A DNA stretch of 64,000 nt from Parvibaculum sedimenti (GTDB taxonomy: Bacteria > Pseudomonadota > Alphaproteobacteria > Parvibaculales > Parvibaculaceae): the NCBI RefSeq assembly GCF_009184905.1, contig NZ_WESC01000001.1, positions 204,679 through 268,678 on the forward strand. The letters are read 5' to 3'. The translations under genes were made by a program, and so were the position numbers. Positions within the stretch are counted from its first letter, which is position 1; the number at the start of each line of letters is the position of its first letter. Positions 44,087 through 53,085 of the stretch are shown in pieces. Below the pieces are notes generated by a model that was given only the letters and a program-made list of their open reading frames with translations, was not told where the DNA came from and ran no database searches.

Positions 44087-44487
44087 TCCAGCCGAACCTC
44101 AAACGTGCCAAACACCGCCGCCATCTGCTCCGCCCACGGTCGGTCCGCTACCGCGACCAGGTCGTTCAACGAAAGCGCCGGTAGCACACGCCTGATGACG
44201 AGGTGTTCGAGCACTTCGGGCGACAGGTAGGCGAGCCGCATCATCCGGCTCACGAACCGGTCGGAGACTTTCTCGGCGGCAGCAATATCGTGAATGGTGG
44301 AAGCGGCACCGGTTTCCAGCTGCCGCCGCCAACTCCATGCTCGGGCGATGGCGCGCAGCACATGGGGATCCTGCGCCCGGCCGTTTCGCGCGTCCACATC
44401 GTCGGGCGGCAGGATCTTCGGCCGCCCATTGCGCTTGCGGATCGTCAGTGGGATGACGACGCGGATGGTGTCCGGCGTGGCGCTCAT
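44083..44487 (-). CDS. recombinase-operon HTH-like protein
   Basis: 134 residues. The middle contains a helix-turn-helix-like stretch (ASTIHDIAAAEKVSDRFVSRMMRLAYLSPEVLEHLV) resembling ParB/KorB-type HTHs found downstream of serine recombinases in alphaproteobacteria. The N-terminus is basic (IRKRNGRPKILPP). Starts within the last codons of the recombinase (4-bp overlap), so it is part of that operon and may assist recombination or act as its directionality factor; the latter is inference. Confidence 0.65.
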   Translation of the reverse strand: MSATPDTIRVVIPLTIRKRNGRPKILPPDDVDARNGRAQDPHVLRAIARAWSWRRQLETGAASTIHDIAAAEKVSDRFVSRMMRLAYLSPEVLEHLVIRRVLPALSLNDLVAVADRPWAEQMAAVFGTFEVRLD

Positions 44488-45821
44488 GCGCAGGCCTCCT
44501 TCTGGCGGGGCGCCATCATGTCCCGCAGGACCGAGCCCAGCCCCTCCTGGCGGAGGTCGACGGCAATGCCGCCCTCACCGACGGTCACCCGCTCGACCAG
44601 AAGCTGGACGATGCGGGTCTGCTCTGCGGGATACAGCGCAGCCCAAAGCTGATCGAACTCGCCGAGCGCCGTGACGACCGCTTGCTCGTCAACGGTCGGG
44701 CTCCCGTCACGCAGGGCCTTGATCGTTCGTGCCGCGATCTCCGGCGCGCGGATCATGCGGCGGATCTCCCCGACGACGGCGTCCTCGACCATCCCTGCGG
44801 GCAAGCGCAGCGGACCCGGGGCGTCGCCGGTTGGGCGGTTGCGGATCAGGTCCATCGAAGCGTAGTAGCGATAAAGGCGCGTGCCCTTTTTCGTCGCCGT
44901 CGGCGTCATCGCGGCGCCGGTCTCGGTGAAGATGATCCCTTTCAGAAGCGCCGGGGTTTGGCGGCGCGTGTTCTTCGCTCGCAGACGTGGGCTCTCCTGA
45001 AGGATGCTGTGCACCTTGTCCCACTGGTCACGATCGATGATGGCCTCGTGCTCGCCGGGATAGGCCGCGCCCTTGTGGACGGCTTCACCTCGATAGACGC
45101 GGTTGTTTATGAGTTTGTAGAGGAAACCCTTGTCGATCAGCTTGCCGCGCTTGTTCAGCACGCCTTCGGCCGCCAGCGATTTGGCCAGCGTCGTGGCGGA
45201 GCCGATGGCAACGAACCGCTCGAAGATCATCCTGACTGTCGCGGCTTCGGCTTTATTGATCACCAGCTTGCGATCGCGCACGTCGTATCCCAGCGGGACG
45301 TAACCGCCCATCCACATGCCGCGCTTGCGCGAGGCGGCGACCTTGTCGCGGATGCGCTCGCCGATCACCTCTCGCTCGAACTGGGCGAAGCTCAGGAGGA
45401 TGTTCAGCGTCAGTCGTCCCATCGACGTCGTAGTGTTGAACGACTGCGTGACCGACACGAACGTCACCTGATTGCGGTCGAAGATCTCGACCAGCCTGGC
45501 GAAATCCATCAGCGAGCGCGACAGCCGGTCGATCTTGTAGACCACGATCACGTCTATCAGCCCGGCCTCGACGTCCTGGATGAGGCGCTTCAGGCCAGGT
45601 CGCTCCAGCGTGCCGCCGGAAAAGCCGCCGTCGTCGTAGGGCTCGCGGATGGCGGACCACCCCTCGGCCTTCTGGCTCGTCACATAGGCTTCGCAGGCCT
45701 CGCGCTGGGCGTCGAGGCTGTTGAACTCCATGTCGAGCCCTTCCTCGCTCGACTTGCGGGTATAGATGGCGCAGCGCTGGCGGCGCGGCAGAATCGCGAC
45801 GGATTCCTGAGAGCGGCTCAT
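44484..45821 (-). CDS. large serine recombinase
   Basis: 445 residues from ATG 45821, overlapping the DUF2924 stop by 4 bp. Resolvase catalytic domain: CAIYTRKSSEEGLDMEFNSLDAQREAC (active-site Ser in the RKSS context), YDDGGFSGGTLERPGLKRLIQDVEAGLIDVIVVYKIDRLSRSL, FVSVTQSFNTTTSMGRLTLNILLSFAQFEREVIGERIRDKVAASR. A recombinase domain (about 160-280) and coiled-coil C-terminus follow. In the zinc-ribbon position (LLKGIIFTETGAAMTPTATKKGTRLYRYY) the usual Cys pairs are absent. It probably integrates or excises the accessory element. Confidence 0.92.
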   Translation of the reverse strand: MSRSQESVAILPRRQRCAIYTRKSSEEGLDMEFNSLDAQREACEAYVTSQKAEGWSAIREPYDDGGFSGGTLERPGLKRLIQDVEAGLIDVIVVYKIDRLSRSLMDFARLVEIFDRNQVTFVSVTQSFNTTTSMGRLTLNILLSFAQFEREVIGERIRDKVAASRKRGMWMGGYVPLGYDVRDRKLVINKAEAATVRMIFERFVAIGSATTLAKSLAAEGVLNKRGKLIDKGFLYKLINNRVYRGEAVHKGAAYPGEHEAIIDRDQWDKVHSILQESPRLRAKNTRRQTPALLKGIIFTETGAAMTPTATKKGTRLYRYYASMDLIRNRPTGDAPGPLRLPAGMVEDAVVGEIRRMIRAPEIAARTIKALRDGSPTVDEQAVVTALGEFDQLWAALYPAEQTRIVQLLVERVTVGEGGIAVDLRQEGLGSVLRDMMAPRQKEACA

Positions 45822-46330
45822 CGGTCGTCCCTCCGGGCTTCGCGGAGGCCGAAGAAGCGGTAGCCGTTCCATTGTGTGCCGGCGATTGCTCGCGCCACCG
45901 CCGAAAGCGACTTGAACTTGCGGCCCTGCCAGTCGAAGCCGTCCTTCATCACGGTGACCGTGTGCTCTACTCCGTCCCATTCGCGCACGAGCCGGGTGCC
46001 GACGACCGGGTTGCGGGAATCCGCGATGATCGCCTTGCGCCCGATCCTGCCCTCGATTTCGTCGGCCAGCAGATCCAGCGTCCGGCGCGTCTCGCGCGAA
46101 AGCCCGCCGAGGGTCAGTTCCTGGATCCGGTAGCCGAGCCTGAGCTCGAGGTAACTGCGGCTGTTGTTCGGGGCGGGCGTGCCGAAGAGGCTCTCCCACT
46201 TCGTCTTAAGTTCGACCACCGTCATTCGCTTCAGCGCCGCAAGCTGCATGACCACGCTCCCGCCCGCCGCGGTGCTCTCGCGTGGCCGCCGCGGTCTGGT
46301 TTCAGTCCGTTTCGTCGCTTCTGGCATCAT
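45818..46330 (-). CDS. DUF2924 protein
   Basis: 170 residues from ATG 46330, which overlaps the upstream stop (ATGA). Basic N-terminus, then LAALKRMTVVELKTKWESLFGTPAPNNSRSYLELRLGYRIQELTLGGLSRETRRTLD and RVVREWDG-like LVREWDGVEHTVTVMKDGFDWQGRKFKSLSAVARAIAGTQWNGYRFFGL, the DUF2924 pattern. DUF2924 genes lie next to serine recombinases in many alphaproteobacterial prophages and islands. The RAMA-like C-terminal part suggests DNA binding. Confidence 0.85.
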   Translation of the reverse strand: MMPEATKRTETRPRRPRESTAAGGSVVMQLAALKRMTVVELKTKWESLFGTPAPNNSRSYLELRLGYRIQELTLGGLSRETRRTLDLLADEIEGRIGRKAIIADSRNPVVGTRLVREWDGVEHTVTVMKDGFDWQGRKFKSLSAVARAIAGTQWNGYRFFGLREARRDDR

Positions 46331-46551
46331 TGCCCTCCAACTCGGTTGCTCGGTTTGCAACGACCAACACGGCGTTTGAGGGCGAGAATGTCGAATGAAC
46401 TGTCTTCGCCAGCTGCAGATAAAGAACTGGACTGTTCCGACTGAATACGTCTCAGGCCCGCAGCGAGGATTCTGGCGAGTTCATCGAGGCGTTCGTCCGC
46501 CGACATGCGGTCGGCAGGCATGGGGTTGGGGCCGGATCGGGCGTCTTGCAT
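46327..46551 (-). CDS. small protein heading the recombinase operon
   Basis: 74 residues from ATG 46551. MQDARSGPNPMPADRMSADERLDELARILAAGLRRIQSEQSSSLSAAGEDSSFDILALKRRVG resembles the short proteins that precede DUF2924-recombinase pairs (ADERLDEIARILAAGLMRL pattern). Function unknown; the stop overlaps the DUF2924 start. An upstream start at 46611 is possible but less conserved-looking. Confidence 0.65.
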   Translation of the reverse strand: MQDARSGPNPMPADRMSADERLDELARILAAGLRRIQSEQSSSLSAAGEDSSFDILALKRRVGRCKPSNRVGGQ

Positions 46552-46789
46552 GAGACCGTTCGCAACAGAGGATGACTGGCGAAACGGTAGTCGTAAAACA
46601 CCAATAAGCAAGCATAATCAAGGTGTTATCATGATAGTGCGCAATCATTAGAAAACTTGCGCAGGATTCGAATGGCACCGAAGCGTCTTGTTGCTCATCA
46701 CGGGATTTTTCGCCTCGAATCAAGCTGCAGAAATCAGGTGTGCCCGTAACTTTGACAGCCGATGAATTTTCTCTCCGGCGTTGATACCC
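46552..46789. other. promoter region of the recombinase operon
   Basis: Non-coding. Contains a perfect 10-bp palindrome TATCATGATA (46627-46636) about 80 bp before the operon's first start codon and a locally AT-rich stretch (46600-46660). No clear -35/-10 pair was found. Ends at the orphan tRNA fragment. Confidence 0.4.
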
Positions 46790-47100
<311 letters not shown>

Positions 47101-47715
47101 CTACCAACCCGGCTGCGCATCCTTAAGACTGCCCAAAAACCCATCGCTGCCCATGAAGTAATTCTCGATCGCCTGAACTGTGTCACGAAGCTGCAACAAG
47201 TCGATCATCTCACAATCAATGTCGAAGGGCTGCCCCTTTCGGCTGGATGGGTACCGAAACGTCTCCGAAAAGGGGTCGATCTTCGCGAACTCGGCGACGC
47301 ACTGCTCGACGGCGTCAGTGCCGTGTTCTTCGGGATGATCAGAACCGAGGTTGCGAAGCAACGTCCGGAAGTCTCTCCATAGATCTTCAAGTCTGTGGTG
47401 TGACCAATTCGCTGTCACATTGCCCATTGATCCATACTGTTCGAGCATACCCTTCAACGTAAGCTCCAGAAAATGTCGGTAGCAAAAGACAATTGGGTAA
47501 ACGAGCTTCCGCCTTCGCCATGCCTCGGCTTCGGCTTGGTCCACCAGCAGATCGGCTGCAAGCTTGTATCCTTCCGTCAAATGATAAAGCCGCTCACCAG
47601 GGTGGTGCGCCAGGAATGCTCCGTACGCCAGTTGGTCGTGGGAAAATAGTTTGTCTCCTATCTTCGGCCATCTGAAGTCTTTCTCAAGGAGGTCAGTGAA
47701 GGTCGACGCGGCCAT
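47101..47715 (-). CDS. HEPN-like helical protein
   Basis: 204 residues. Helical, with YPIVFCYRHFLELTLKGMLEQYGSM followed by WSHHRLEDLWRDFRTLL, the arrangement of HEPN-like proteins (Arg-x-His/Glu on one helix, His plus Leu-rich helix next). Classical HEPN RNases have R-x4-6-H; here R and H sites are plausible but not certain. Starts 14 bp after the NERD-NACHT stop, so it is the last gene of that operon. HEPN proteins are frequent toxins or effectors in defence systems; that role is inference. Confidence 0.65.
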   Translation of the reverse strand: MAASTFTDLLEKDFRWPKIGDKLFSHDQLAYGAFLAHHPGERLYHLTEGYKLAADLLVDQAEAEAWRRRKLVYPIVFCYRHFLELTLKGMLEQYGSMGNVTANWSHHRLEDLWRDFRTLLRNLGSDHPEEHGTDAVEQCVAEFAKIDPFSETFRYPSSRKGQPFDIDCEMIDLLQLRDTVQAIENYFMGSDGFLGSLKDAQPGW

Positions 47716-47729
47716 GGAACTCTCTCACA

Positions 47730-50700
47730 TCATGTGGAAGCCAGGCGTTCTTCGATCATTCTCACCGCCGCGATCGCGCTTGTTCCGAGGGCTGGGTCCG
47801 TGGCGAATCGTCGAAGAAGCGAAAGGTCTGTGCTCTTCCCGTGGTATGCCAGCACATCGATGGCGAGTGTCAGGTTTTGCCGCCGGTCGTACTCTGAGTA
47901 GTGCCGGAAATAGCCGACTTGGCTGACCGTTCCGATAAGGGCGTGGCGGCAGATCTCGGCCACCTCAACGGGAAAGCTATTTACGATCGATCGTTCCACC
48001 GGGGCCGGCCCGGGCAGATGCCTCACGCCTTCGATAAGGGCACGTTCGCAATGCCGGATAACGTCGAGCGCGGCGCCTCGTTCGTGCCGGACTAGCACCT
48101 GCAGGGAAGCGGCACAGGCGTGTCGTCTGGTAGTCTCGTCGAGTTCGACACGATTGCTCCAGTAAAGGATCGCCCCGCAGGCAATCAGCGCTTCGGCCGA
48201 ATGGCCAACTGCCTCACCTTGCCTGTCGGGCAGGGGGCAACCGAGTCGCGCCAGGGCAATATGCGCGACCACGAAGACGGCGACGCCATCCTGGGGCATG
48301 ACACTGTCCTTCGGCGGCAACGCAGTCCAGCGGGCGATGCTGTCGCCGACGCCCGAATCGCCGAATGATGCAAGGTCGATGAGCAACGGTGCCAGGAAGA
48401 ACGCCGTGTCGCCGGCGCCGTTCGCCGCCATCGTCAGGAGCGTCTTCCGCTCGTTTTCCGGGAGATCGGCGATCACTTCGCAGTACGCCCCGCAATAGGG
48501 ATGATCGAACTGCGCCGAATGGAGGCCGTAAGCCATGGCGCAACGGTCGGTGTCCTCGGGGTCGGCGAGGCACTGCCTAACCTCTTCGCGGGCAATGGCA
48601 ATGTGCTCGCGCTCAGAGTCTTCGAGCGCGCCAAGGCCCTGCAGGGCCTCCACGATCATGGTTGAGATGAACACGTGTCTCGGCTGCGGCAGCGCTTCCA
48701 CGGCTGCGATCAGCGCGGCCCGATCGCTGTCATTCGCCGGACGGCACATCCGTGCTGCATCTAACAGGTCGAGCTGCAGGTGATAGGGTGCGCCCGCCCA
48801 GTGCGTCTCAAGGGCTCGCACGACGAGCGGCGCCGCAACTTCGGCGCCCCGGCTCAACATTAGGAGCAGGTACACCTGTCCGGGCGACAGGCCGTCTCCT
48901 CCCAGCCTCCGTTGGATGGTCCGCGCCACCGCATCACGTGTCGTACGGAAGAAGCCGCCATGCAAGTGCGCGCAGATATGGGTGATCCCAGACGCCCCGC
49001 CCGACTGAAAGACGTAAGAGTTTGCGAACAGAGCGCTCCGGAGGGCGACCTTGCGTTCCCGGGCCTCATCACGCAGGCGGGCCCCTTCCTCGGCGATCCT
49101 CCGGTCCAGGACCCCAATTGTATCGAGGGCCTCGTCCAGATAATGGCCCTCGACCATCCGCTGTGGCATCACGGCGAGGAAGGCGCGTTCCAATGCGGTC
49201 CACTTTGTCAATGTTGCTTCCTCGAAGGCGACGTTCATCCAGCCCTGATCCGAGATGCGGAAACTCACCCCGAGCGCCTCCGCGCGAAGACGTTCCCAAA
49301 GCGCCCCGCAACGCATCTCGGCCCATTCTCGTGCCGCCCGCCCGCATGCACCCGCGATACAGGCGGCAATCGATTGAGCGTCCGTTAACCCTTCCAAGAC
49401 CTGATCTCGCAGGCGATCGTCATCGATCGCGCCGATGATGAACGATTTTCGTTCGGCATTCTGCGGGGCGCCAAGTGCCGTCAGCACCGGGCCCGGCCGG
49501 CCCGCTGCACGACGGATCACGTTCTCTGCCGCGAAGGCATCGAAGAACATCTCGTGCGCGAAACTGATCCGGTCCCCACGCTGCGCCAACAGCCCCGCAG
49601 TTCGCAATCGCGTCGCGGTAGAGTGAGGTGCACCGTCCTGACCCATCAAGCGGTCGAGATCGCGGACGGACAGGCTGAACGCAACGCGTTCGGAGAGCCA
49701 GCCGGCGACCTGCGAGAGCAGCCGAATGCCGTCACTCGCCATGTCGTCCAAGCGTTTCCGCGCGAACGCATCGAACAGGGCATATCGGCTGCTGCCGCGG
49801 CTGAGCTGCTGGCCCGCCTCGCCGATAAGCCTTGCCTCCAGGCCGGTGGCGACAGCGCCGAGAAGGTGTTCCAGTTCGTTGGGCAACGCGTCGCCACCCG
49901 TGGCGTTTAGGGCGATGGCAGTCTTCGTCTCCGGCGTGGCCGGCGGCACCTCGACCGTGCGCAACGCCAAGAGGTCGCCGCGGGCCAGTGGACACTGCGA
50001 GGTTACGAGAAGGTTGGCTTCATAAATTCGTGCCAGCGCGGCGAGTGCCCGGGTCAGTGACGACCGTTCCGGCGCCGAACACTCGTTGTAGCCATCGACT
50101 ACGAATAGCAGCGGTCGGTTGAGCCGCTTCGCGGCACCGAGCACTGTAGCCGCCGACGCGCCGGACAGCAGCCCGACCTCGCGGTCGAGCACCTTCTTAA
50201 GGCCGCCCGCGTAATCCTTGACCGGGACGGTGATGGCAAGCCCGCTTTGCTCAGTAAACCTCAGGCCGGCTTTGCCGGCCAACAGCGTCTTCCCACATCC
50301 CGAAGGACCCTGGATCAATATGTCAGCGTGCCGATTGGCAACCAGACGTACTACGTCGTCGGAGGAAGCCGTCTCGTCGCCTAAACGACACGTGAAAGGG
50401 ACTAACGGCTCGGGGTGTGTGTAGGTGTGGCGGAAGGCTGCCACGTACTGCCGAAGGAGATCCTCGGCCTCGAACAGCACCGGATCACATGCGGCCGCAA
50501 CCGTGGAAACCGGCGTGAGCCGAAGGTGTTCCGCAAACGCTTTCCAGCGGTCGAGCGACCAGGCGACCTTTTGCCGCGCTTGAAGCGCGGCATGCAATCC
50601 GCTCGAGCCGGCCACTGATACTTTGAAGTCCCCCGGATAAATCTGAGACTCGCGGGGGATATCGGGTGTGAAGATTAGTGCTGCCCCAGGATATTGGACC

Positions 50701-51065
50701 TCGGTGCCAGCAAACGAACGCATGGCATCCCTAACCGCCAGCGCTGCGTCGCGTGCCTGAGCATAAGGGTTCCGGAATTCTTTCCAGTCGCCGGAGGCTA
50801 CCTGGACCTGCCAGGGTCCATTCTCACCGCCCCGAATAGGCCGGGTGTAACTCTTGGCCTCGATGACCAACGTTAAATTGGCGAGGGCGACCACGAAATC
50901 GACCTGACGGGAAGACAGGCTTATATTTGCAAAGATAACGGCAGGGAGCGAGTCTGCCGCCAATAGGCGAACGAGTTGCTCAATCACGCTTCTTTCAGAC
51001 TCATGCTGAATTGGCGATCCGACAAAAATCTCTATCTTGGGTGCTATGATCTTGCCGGTGGCCAT
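47730..51065 (-). CDS. NERD-NACHT STAND NTPase, candidate anti-phage defence protein
   Basis: 1111 residues. N-terminal NERD nuclease-related domain (about 10-180): QVDFVVALANLTLVIEAKSY places D56, E69 and K71 as a PD-(D/E)xK site. NACHT-type ATPase (about 235-480): P-loop GPSGCGKT (253-260) and Walker B LLFVVDGYNEC (319-329), the D-G-x-N-E form typical of NACHT. A winged-helix STAND region ends near SFAHEMFFDAFAAENV, and about 550 C-terminal residues are helical repeats, the usual sensor part. By analogy with bacterial NACHT and Avs proteins, phage protein binding would trigger oligomerisation and nuclease action. Not matched to a named system. Confidence 0.85.
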   Translation of the reverse strand: MATGKIIAPKIEIFVGSPIQHESERSVIEQLVRLLAADSLPAVIFANISLSSRQVDFVVALANLTLVIEAKSYTRPIRGGENGPWQVQVASGDWKEFRNPYAQARDAALAVRDAMRSFAGTEVQYPGAALIFTPDIPRESQIYPGDFKVSVAGSSGLHAALQARQKVAWSLDRWKAFAEHLRLTPVSTVAAACDPVLFEAEDLLRQYVAAFRHTYTHPEPLVPFTCRLGDETASSDDVVRLVANRHADILIQGPSGCGKTLLAGKAGLRFTEQSGLAITVPVKDYAGGLKKVLDREVGLLSGASAATVLGAAKRLNRPLLFVVDGYNECSAPERSSLTRALAALARIYEANLLVTSQCPLARGDLLALRTVEVPPATPETKTAIALNATGGDALPNELEHLLGAVATGLEARLIGEAGQQLSRGSSRYALFDAFARKRLDDMASDGIRLLSQVAGWLSERVAFSLSVRDLDRLMGQDGAPHSTATRLRTAGLLAQRGDRISFAHEMFFDAFAAENVIRRAAGRPGPVLTALGAPQNAERKSFIIGAIDDDRLRDQVLEGLTDAQSIAACIAGACGRAAREWAEMRCGALWERLRAEALGVSFRISDQGWMNVAFEEATLTKWTALERAFLAVMPQRMVEGHYLDEALDTIGVLDRRIAEEGARLRDEARERKVALRSALFANSYVFQSGGASGITHICAHLHGGFFRTTRDAVARTIQRRLGGDGLSPGQVYLLLMLSRGAEVAAPLVVRALETHWAGAPYHLQLDLLDAARMCRPANDSDRAALIAAVEALPQPRHVFISTMIVEALQGLGALEDSEREHIAIAREEVRQCLADPEDTDRCAMAYGLHSAQFDHPYCGAYCEVIADLPENERKTLLTMAANGAGDTAFFLAPLLIDLASFGDSGVGDSIARWTALPPKDSVMPQDGVAVFVVAHIALARLGCPLPDRQGEAVGHSAEALIACGAILYWSNRVELDETTRRHACAASLQVLVRHERGAALDVIRHCERALIEGVRHLPGPAPVERSIVNSFPVEVAEICRHALIGTVSQVGYFRHYSEYDRRQNLTLAIDVLAYHGKSTDLSLLRRFATDPALGTSAIAAVRMIEERLAST

Positions 51066-51194
51066 TGCTTCCCGTCGACCTTCGATCCACGATGAAAAGT
51101 ATTGTAGTCACGGGCGGTGAGGGTGACGGCATCTCGTGCGTGCCGACCAAAGAGATATCCCATGCTTCTCATACAGTGGTTCCAAAGGGCTGTT

Positions 51195-51713
51195 TCACCG
51201 CTTCCATGGCTCGCTGTGCTTCATCCCGAGCATCGCTTCGAAAGCCGCGAGCTTTGCATGATCAGATGTTTGGTAGGGTAGCCTCGATGATCGCGCGAAG
51301 CCGCTCGCGCGATGTTCGATGCGGGCTCCCCAGATCGCCCCCTTGCGATAGACGACGACGTTGAATCCGTCGTTTGTGTTCAGATACTCGTTGCCAGCTG
51401 CCGATAAGCGCCACCTCCGCTGAAGCCAGCGGCTCCGCCGCGACCGGTCATTCCTATAGGCGGCCTCACGCCTGCGGGCACCGACGAGGTCCTCTTCCAT
51501 GTGGCCAGCGCAGACGCAGCCCACGCGGAGCATGTCGTCGTAGTCGTCATGCTCTATAACATGGACAAACCTGACAAGACGCGCCTCGCACATCTCGCAG
51601 AGATGATTCTGCTCCTCCAACTCCTCGATATCGACGCAACGCCAGCCCTTGTGCGGAACGCCGGGTTGCGTCCACTTGCCAGTCGCCGTCGTTTCTCGTC
51701 GCTCATCGTGCAA
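51195..51713 (-). CDS. Cys-rich (zinc-ribbon-like) small protein
   Basis: 172 residues, ATG 51713, 8 bp after the ImmA/IrrE stop. HLCEMCEARLVRFVHVIEHDDYDDMLRVGCVCAGHMEEDLVGARRRE has a CxxC and a CxC pair suited to bind zinc; the rest is basic with an Arg-rich helix and a C-terminal part (NDGFNVVVYRKGAIWGARIEHRASGFARSSRLPYQTSDHAKLAAFEAM). The CxxC...GCVCAGHME pattern recurs in many bacterial accessory proteins of unknown function. It lies between the regulator pair and the NERD-NACHT gene. Confidence 0.72.
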   Translation of the reverse strand: MHDERRETTATGKWTQPGVPHKGWRCVDIEELEEQNHLCEMCEARLVRFVHVIEHDDYDDMLRVGCVCAGHMEEDLVGARRREAAYRNDRSRRSRWLQRRWRLSAAGNEYLNTNDGFNVVVYRKGAIWGARIEHRASGFARSSRLPYQTSDHAKLAAFEAMLGMKHSEPWKR

Positions 51714-51720
51714 TGCGCGT

Positions 51721-52647
51721 TCATCCTTGCGGCATCAACCGATCATACGCGTCCGGCTCTTCGGGCTCATCGAGATCGTCAGCCCGCCAACGAGTCGGTC
51801 CTTCATTGGGGTAGAGGAGCAGGGAAATGGTCATCTCGCTCTTGGGGGCGAACACCGTCATTTCGTAGACATCCTCGTTGCCCTGCCAAACCCCTTTTTT
51901 GTGCATAATGCCGACCTGCGCCGTCACTTCGTCACCCCGAAGGGCAGCAAGCGATTCGCTGGGCAGTTCGATCGTCTGTTGCCTCGCCGCGTAGTAGATC
52001 CCGGTTTTGAATAGGCGTTCGCTCGACCATGCCCAATCGATAAATCCGTCTTTGCTGACGACGATCATGGCTCGCTGATCGGTAATGCTGAGCCACTTCA
52101 GAATCGCTGCAGTGATCGAAACTTCGTAGCGATCAGAAAGGTGCCGCAGAAGATCTATCTCAATCTTTTGGCCGCTGATCTGTTGCCGAAAGTCGTCAAG
52201 CGGCATCAGCAAGAAAGAAGCGAACCTGTTTGCTTGGGCCTCGACCTGGCCATGCTCCGATCGCCAATCGCCCATGTCCCGACTCGAGCAGCGTATCCCT
52301 TCAGGGGACAAATGTCGGTGCAGCAGATAGTGGCCGAGCTCGTGGGCGAGCGTGAAATTGATGCGGCCTCTCGATGTGATCCCATTATTGTAGATGATGC
52401 CCCACTCGCTTGTGCCAGAATCCATGGGCATGAGCATGCCCTCGAAGCTCCGCGATAGATCAAGGCCGTCCACCTTGGTGATAGGTGCATCGGGAAACAC
52501 GTTCCTTGAATATTCCATCGCGATGTCCGCGACCCTGATCGGAAATCGGGGGGAGCCATGCGCATCATGAAAAGCGCGGACGAGTTTCGACAGATGAATC
52601 GCCCAGCCTTCGGGGGTCGTTGGAAGCTTCAATCCTTTTTCCTCCAC
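51721..52647 (-). CDS. ImmA/IrrE-family metallopeptidase
   Basis: 308 residues. Zinc-protease motif INFTLAHELGHYLLHRH (HExxH) with the third ligand region EAQANRFASFLLMP. In ICEBs1 and Deinococcus such proteases cleave the cognate XRE repressor when DNA damage or another signal is sensed. The C-terminal 120 residues (MIVVSKDGFIDWAWSSERLFKTG...) form an extra beta-rich part, perhaps the sensor. Its start overlaps the end of the XRE gene by 19 bp, so the two are coupled. Confidence 0.9.
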   Translation of the reverse strand: MEEKGLKLPTTPEGWAIHLSKLVRAFHDAHGSPRFPIRVADIAMEYSRNVFPDAPITKVDGLDLSRSFEGMLMPMDSGTSEWGIIYNNGITSRGRINFTLAHELGHYLLHRHLSPEGIRCSSRDMGDWRSEHGQVEAQANRFASFLLMPLDDFRQQISGQKIEIDLLRHLSDRYEVSITAAILKWLSITDQRAMIVVSKDGFIDWAWSSERLFKTGIYYAARQQTIELPSESLAALRGDEVTAQVGIMHKKGVWQGNEDVYEMTVFAPKSEMTISLLLYPNEGPTRWRADDLDEPEEPDAYDRLMPQG

Positions 52648-52949
52648 ATGTCGACGAGCTGCTCGATTTTCTTCCTGTCATCCGGATCGAGTTTGCTCAG
52701 CTTTCGGAAGAACGCTTCTTTGACCACTTCCTCGTCCGGCTCTGCAGATTCATCGAGCAGATAATCCGTCGTCACGGAAAGCGCCTCGGCAATCTTGGTC
52801 AGCTTTTCGCCCGAAGGCTTCCGCGTGTCCCTGTTTTCGAGCTCCCAAATGTAGCTTTTGCTCGACTCGGTCAGTTCCGCCAGCTTATCAAGCGAATAAC
52901 CCTTCTTCTGACGGTGGCGCCGAATCTTCTCTCCCAAGGACGCTGCCAT
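52629..52949 (-). CDS. XRE-family repressor
   Basis: 106 residues, ATG 52949 with GAGGAG 6 bp upstream. Helix-turn-helix MAASLGEKIRRHRQKKGYSLDKLAELTESSKSYIWELENRDTRKPSGEKLTKIAEALSVTTDYLL; the acidic tail (DESAEPDEEVVKEAFFRKLSKLDPDDRKKIEQLVDMWRKK) probably dimerises or presents the protease site. Paired with ImmA/IrrE as in ICE and prophage switches. The twin operators at 52989-53058 lie directly upstream. Confidence 0.9.
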   Translation of the reverse strand: MAASLGEKIRRHRQKKGYSLDKLAELTESSKSYIWELENRDTRKPSGEKLTKIAEALSVTTDYLLDESAEPDEEVVKEAFFRKLSKLDPDDRKKIEQLVDMWRKKD

Positions 52950-52988
52950 GGTGTCTCCTCACTGGCGGCCGTCGGCCGCAGAAAATCG

Positions 52989-53058
52989 TGTTCGATATAT
53001 GCCGAACAACATCGTGCTTGACAAGGAAATCGCGGGCGTGTTCGATATACATCGAACA
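52989..53058. promoter_or_regulatory. twin XRE operators with a rightward promoter
   Basis: Two near-identical 20-bp dyads: TGTTCGATATATGCCGAACA (52989-53008) and TGTTCGATATACATCGAACA (53039-53058), exactly 50 bp apart. A TTGACA -35 element (53018-53023) lies between them so that the second dyad covers the place of the -10 element. This fits repression of the rightward genes by the adjacent XRE protein, and autocontrol by the first dyad. Confidence 0.8.
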
Positions 53059-53085
53059 AAATCGTATTAGAGAGGAGTCCTTTCG

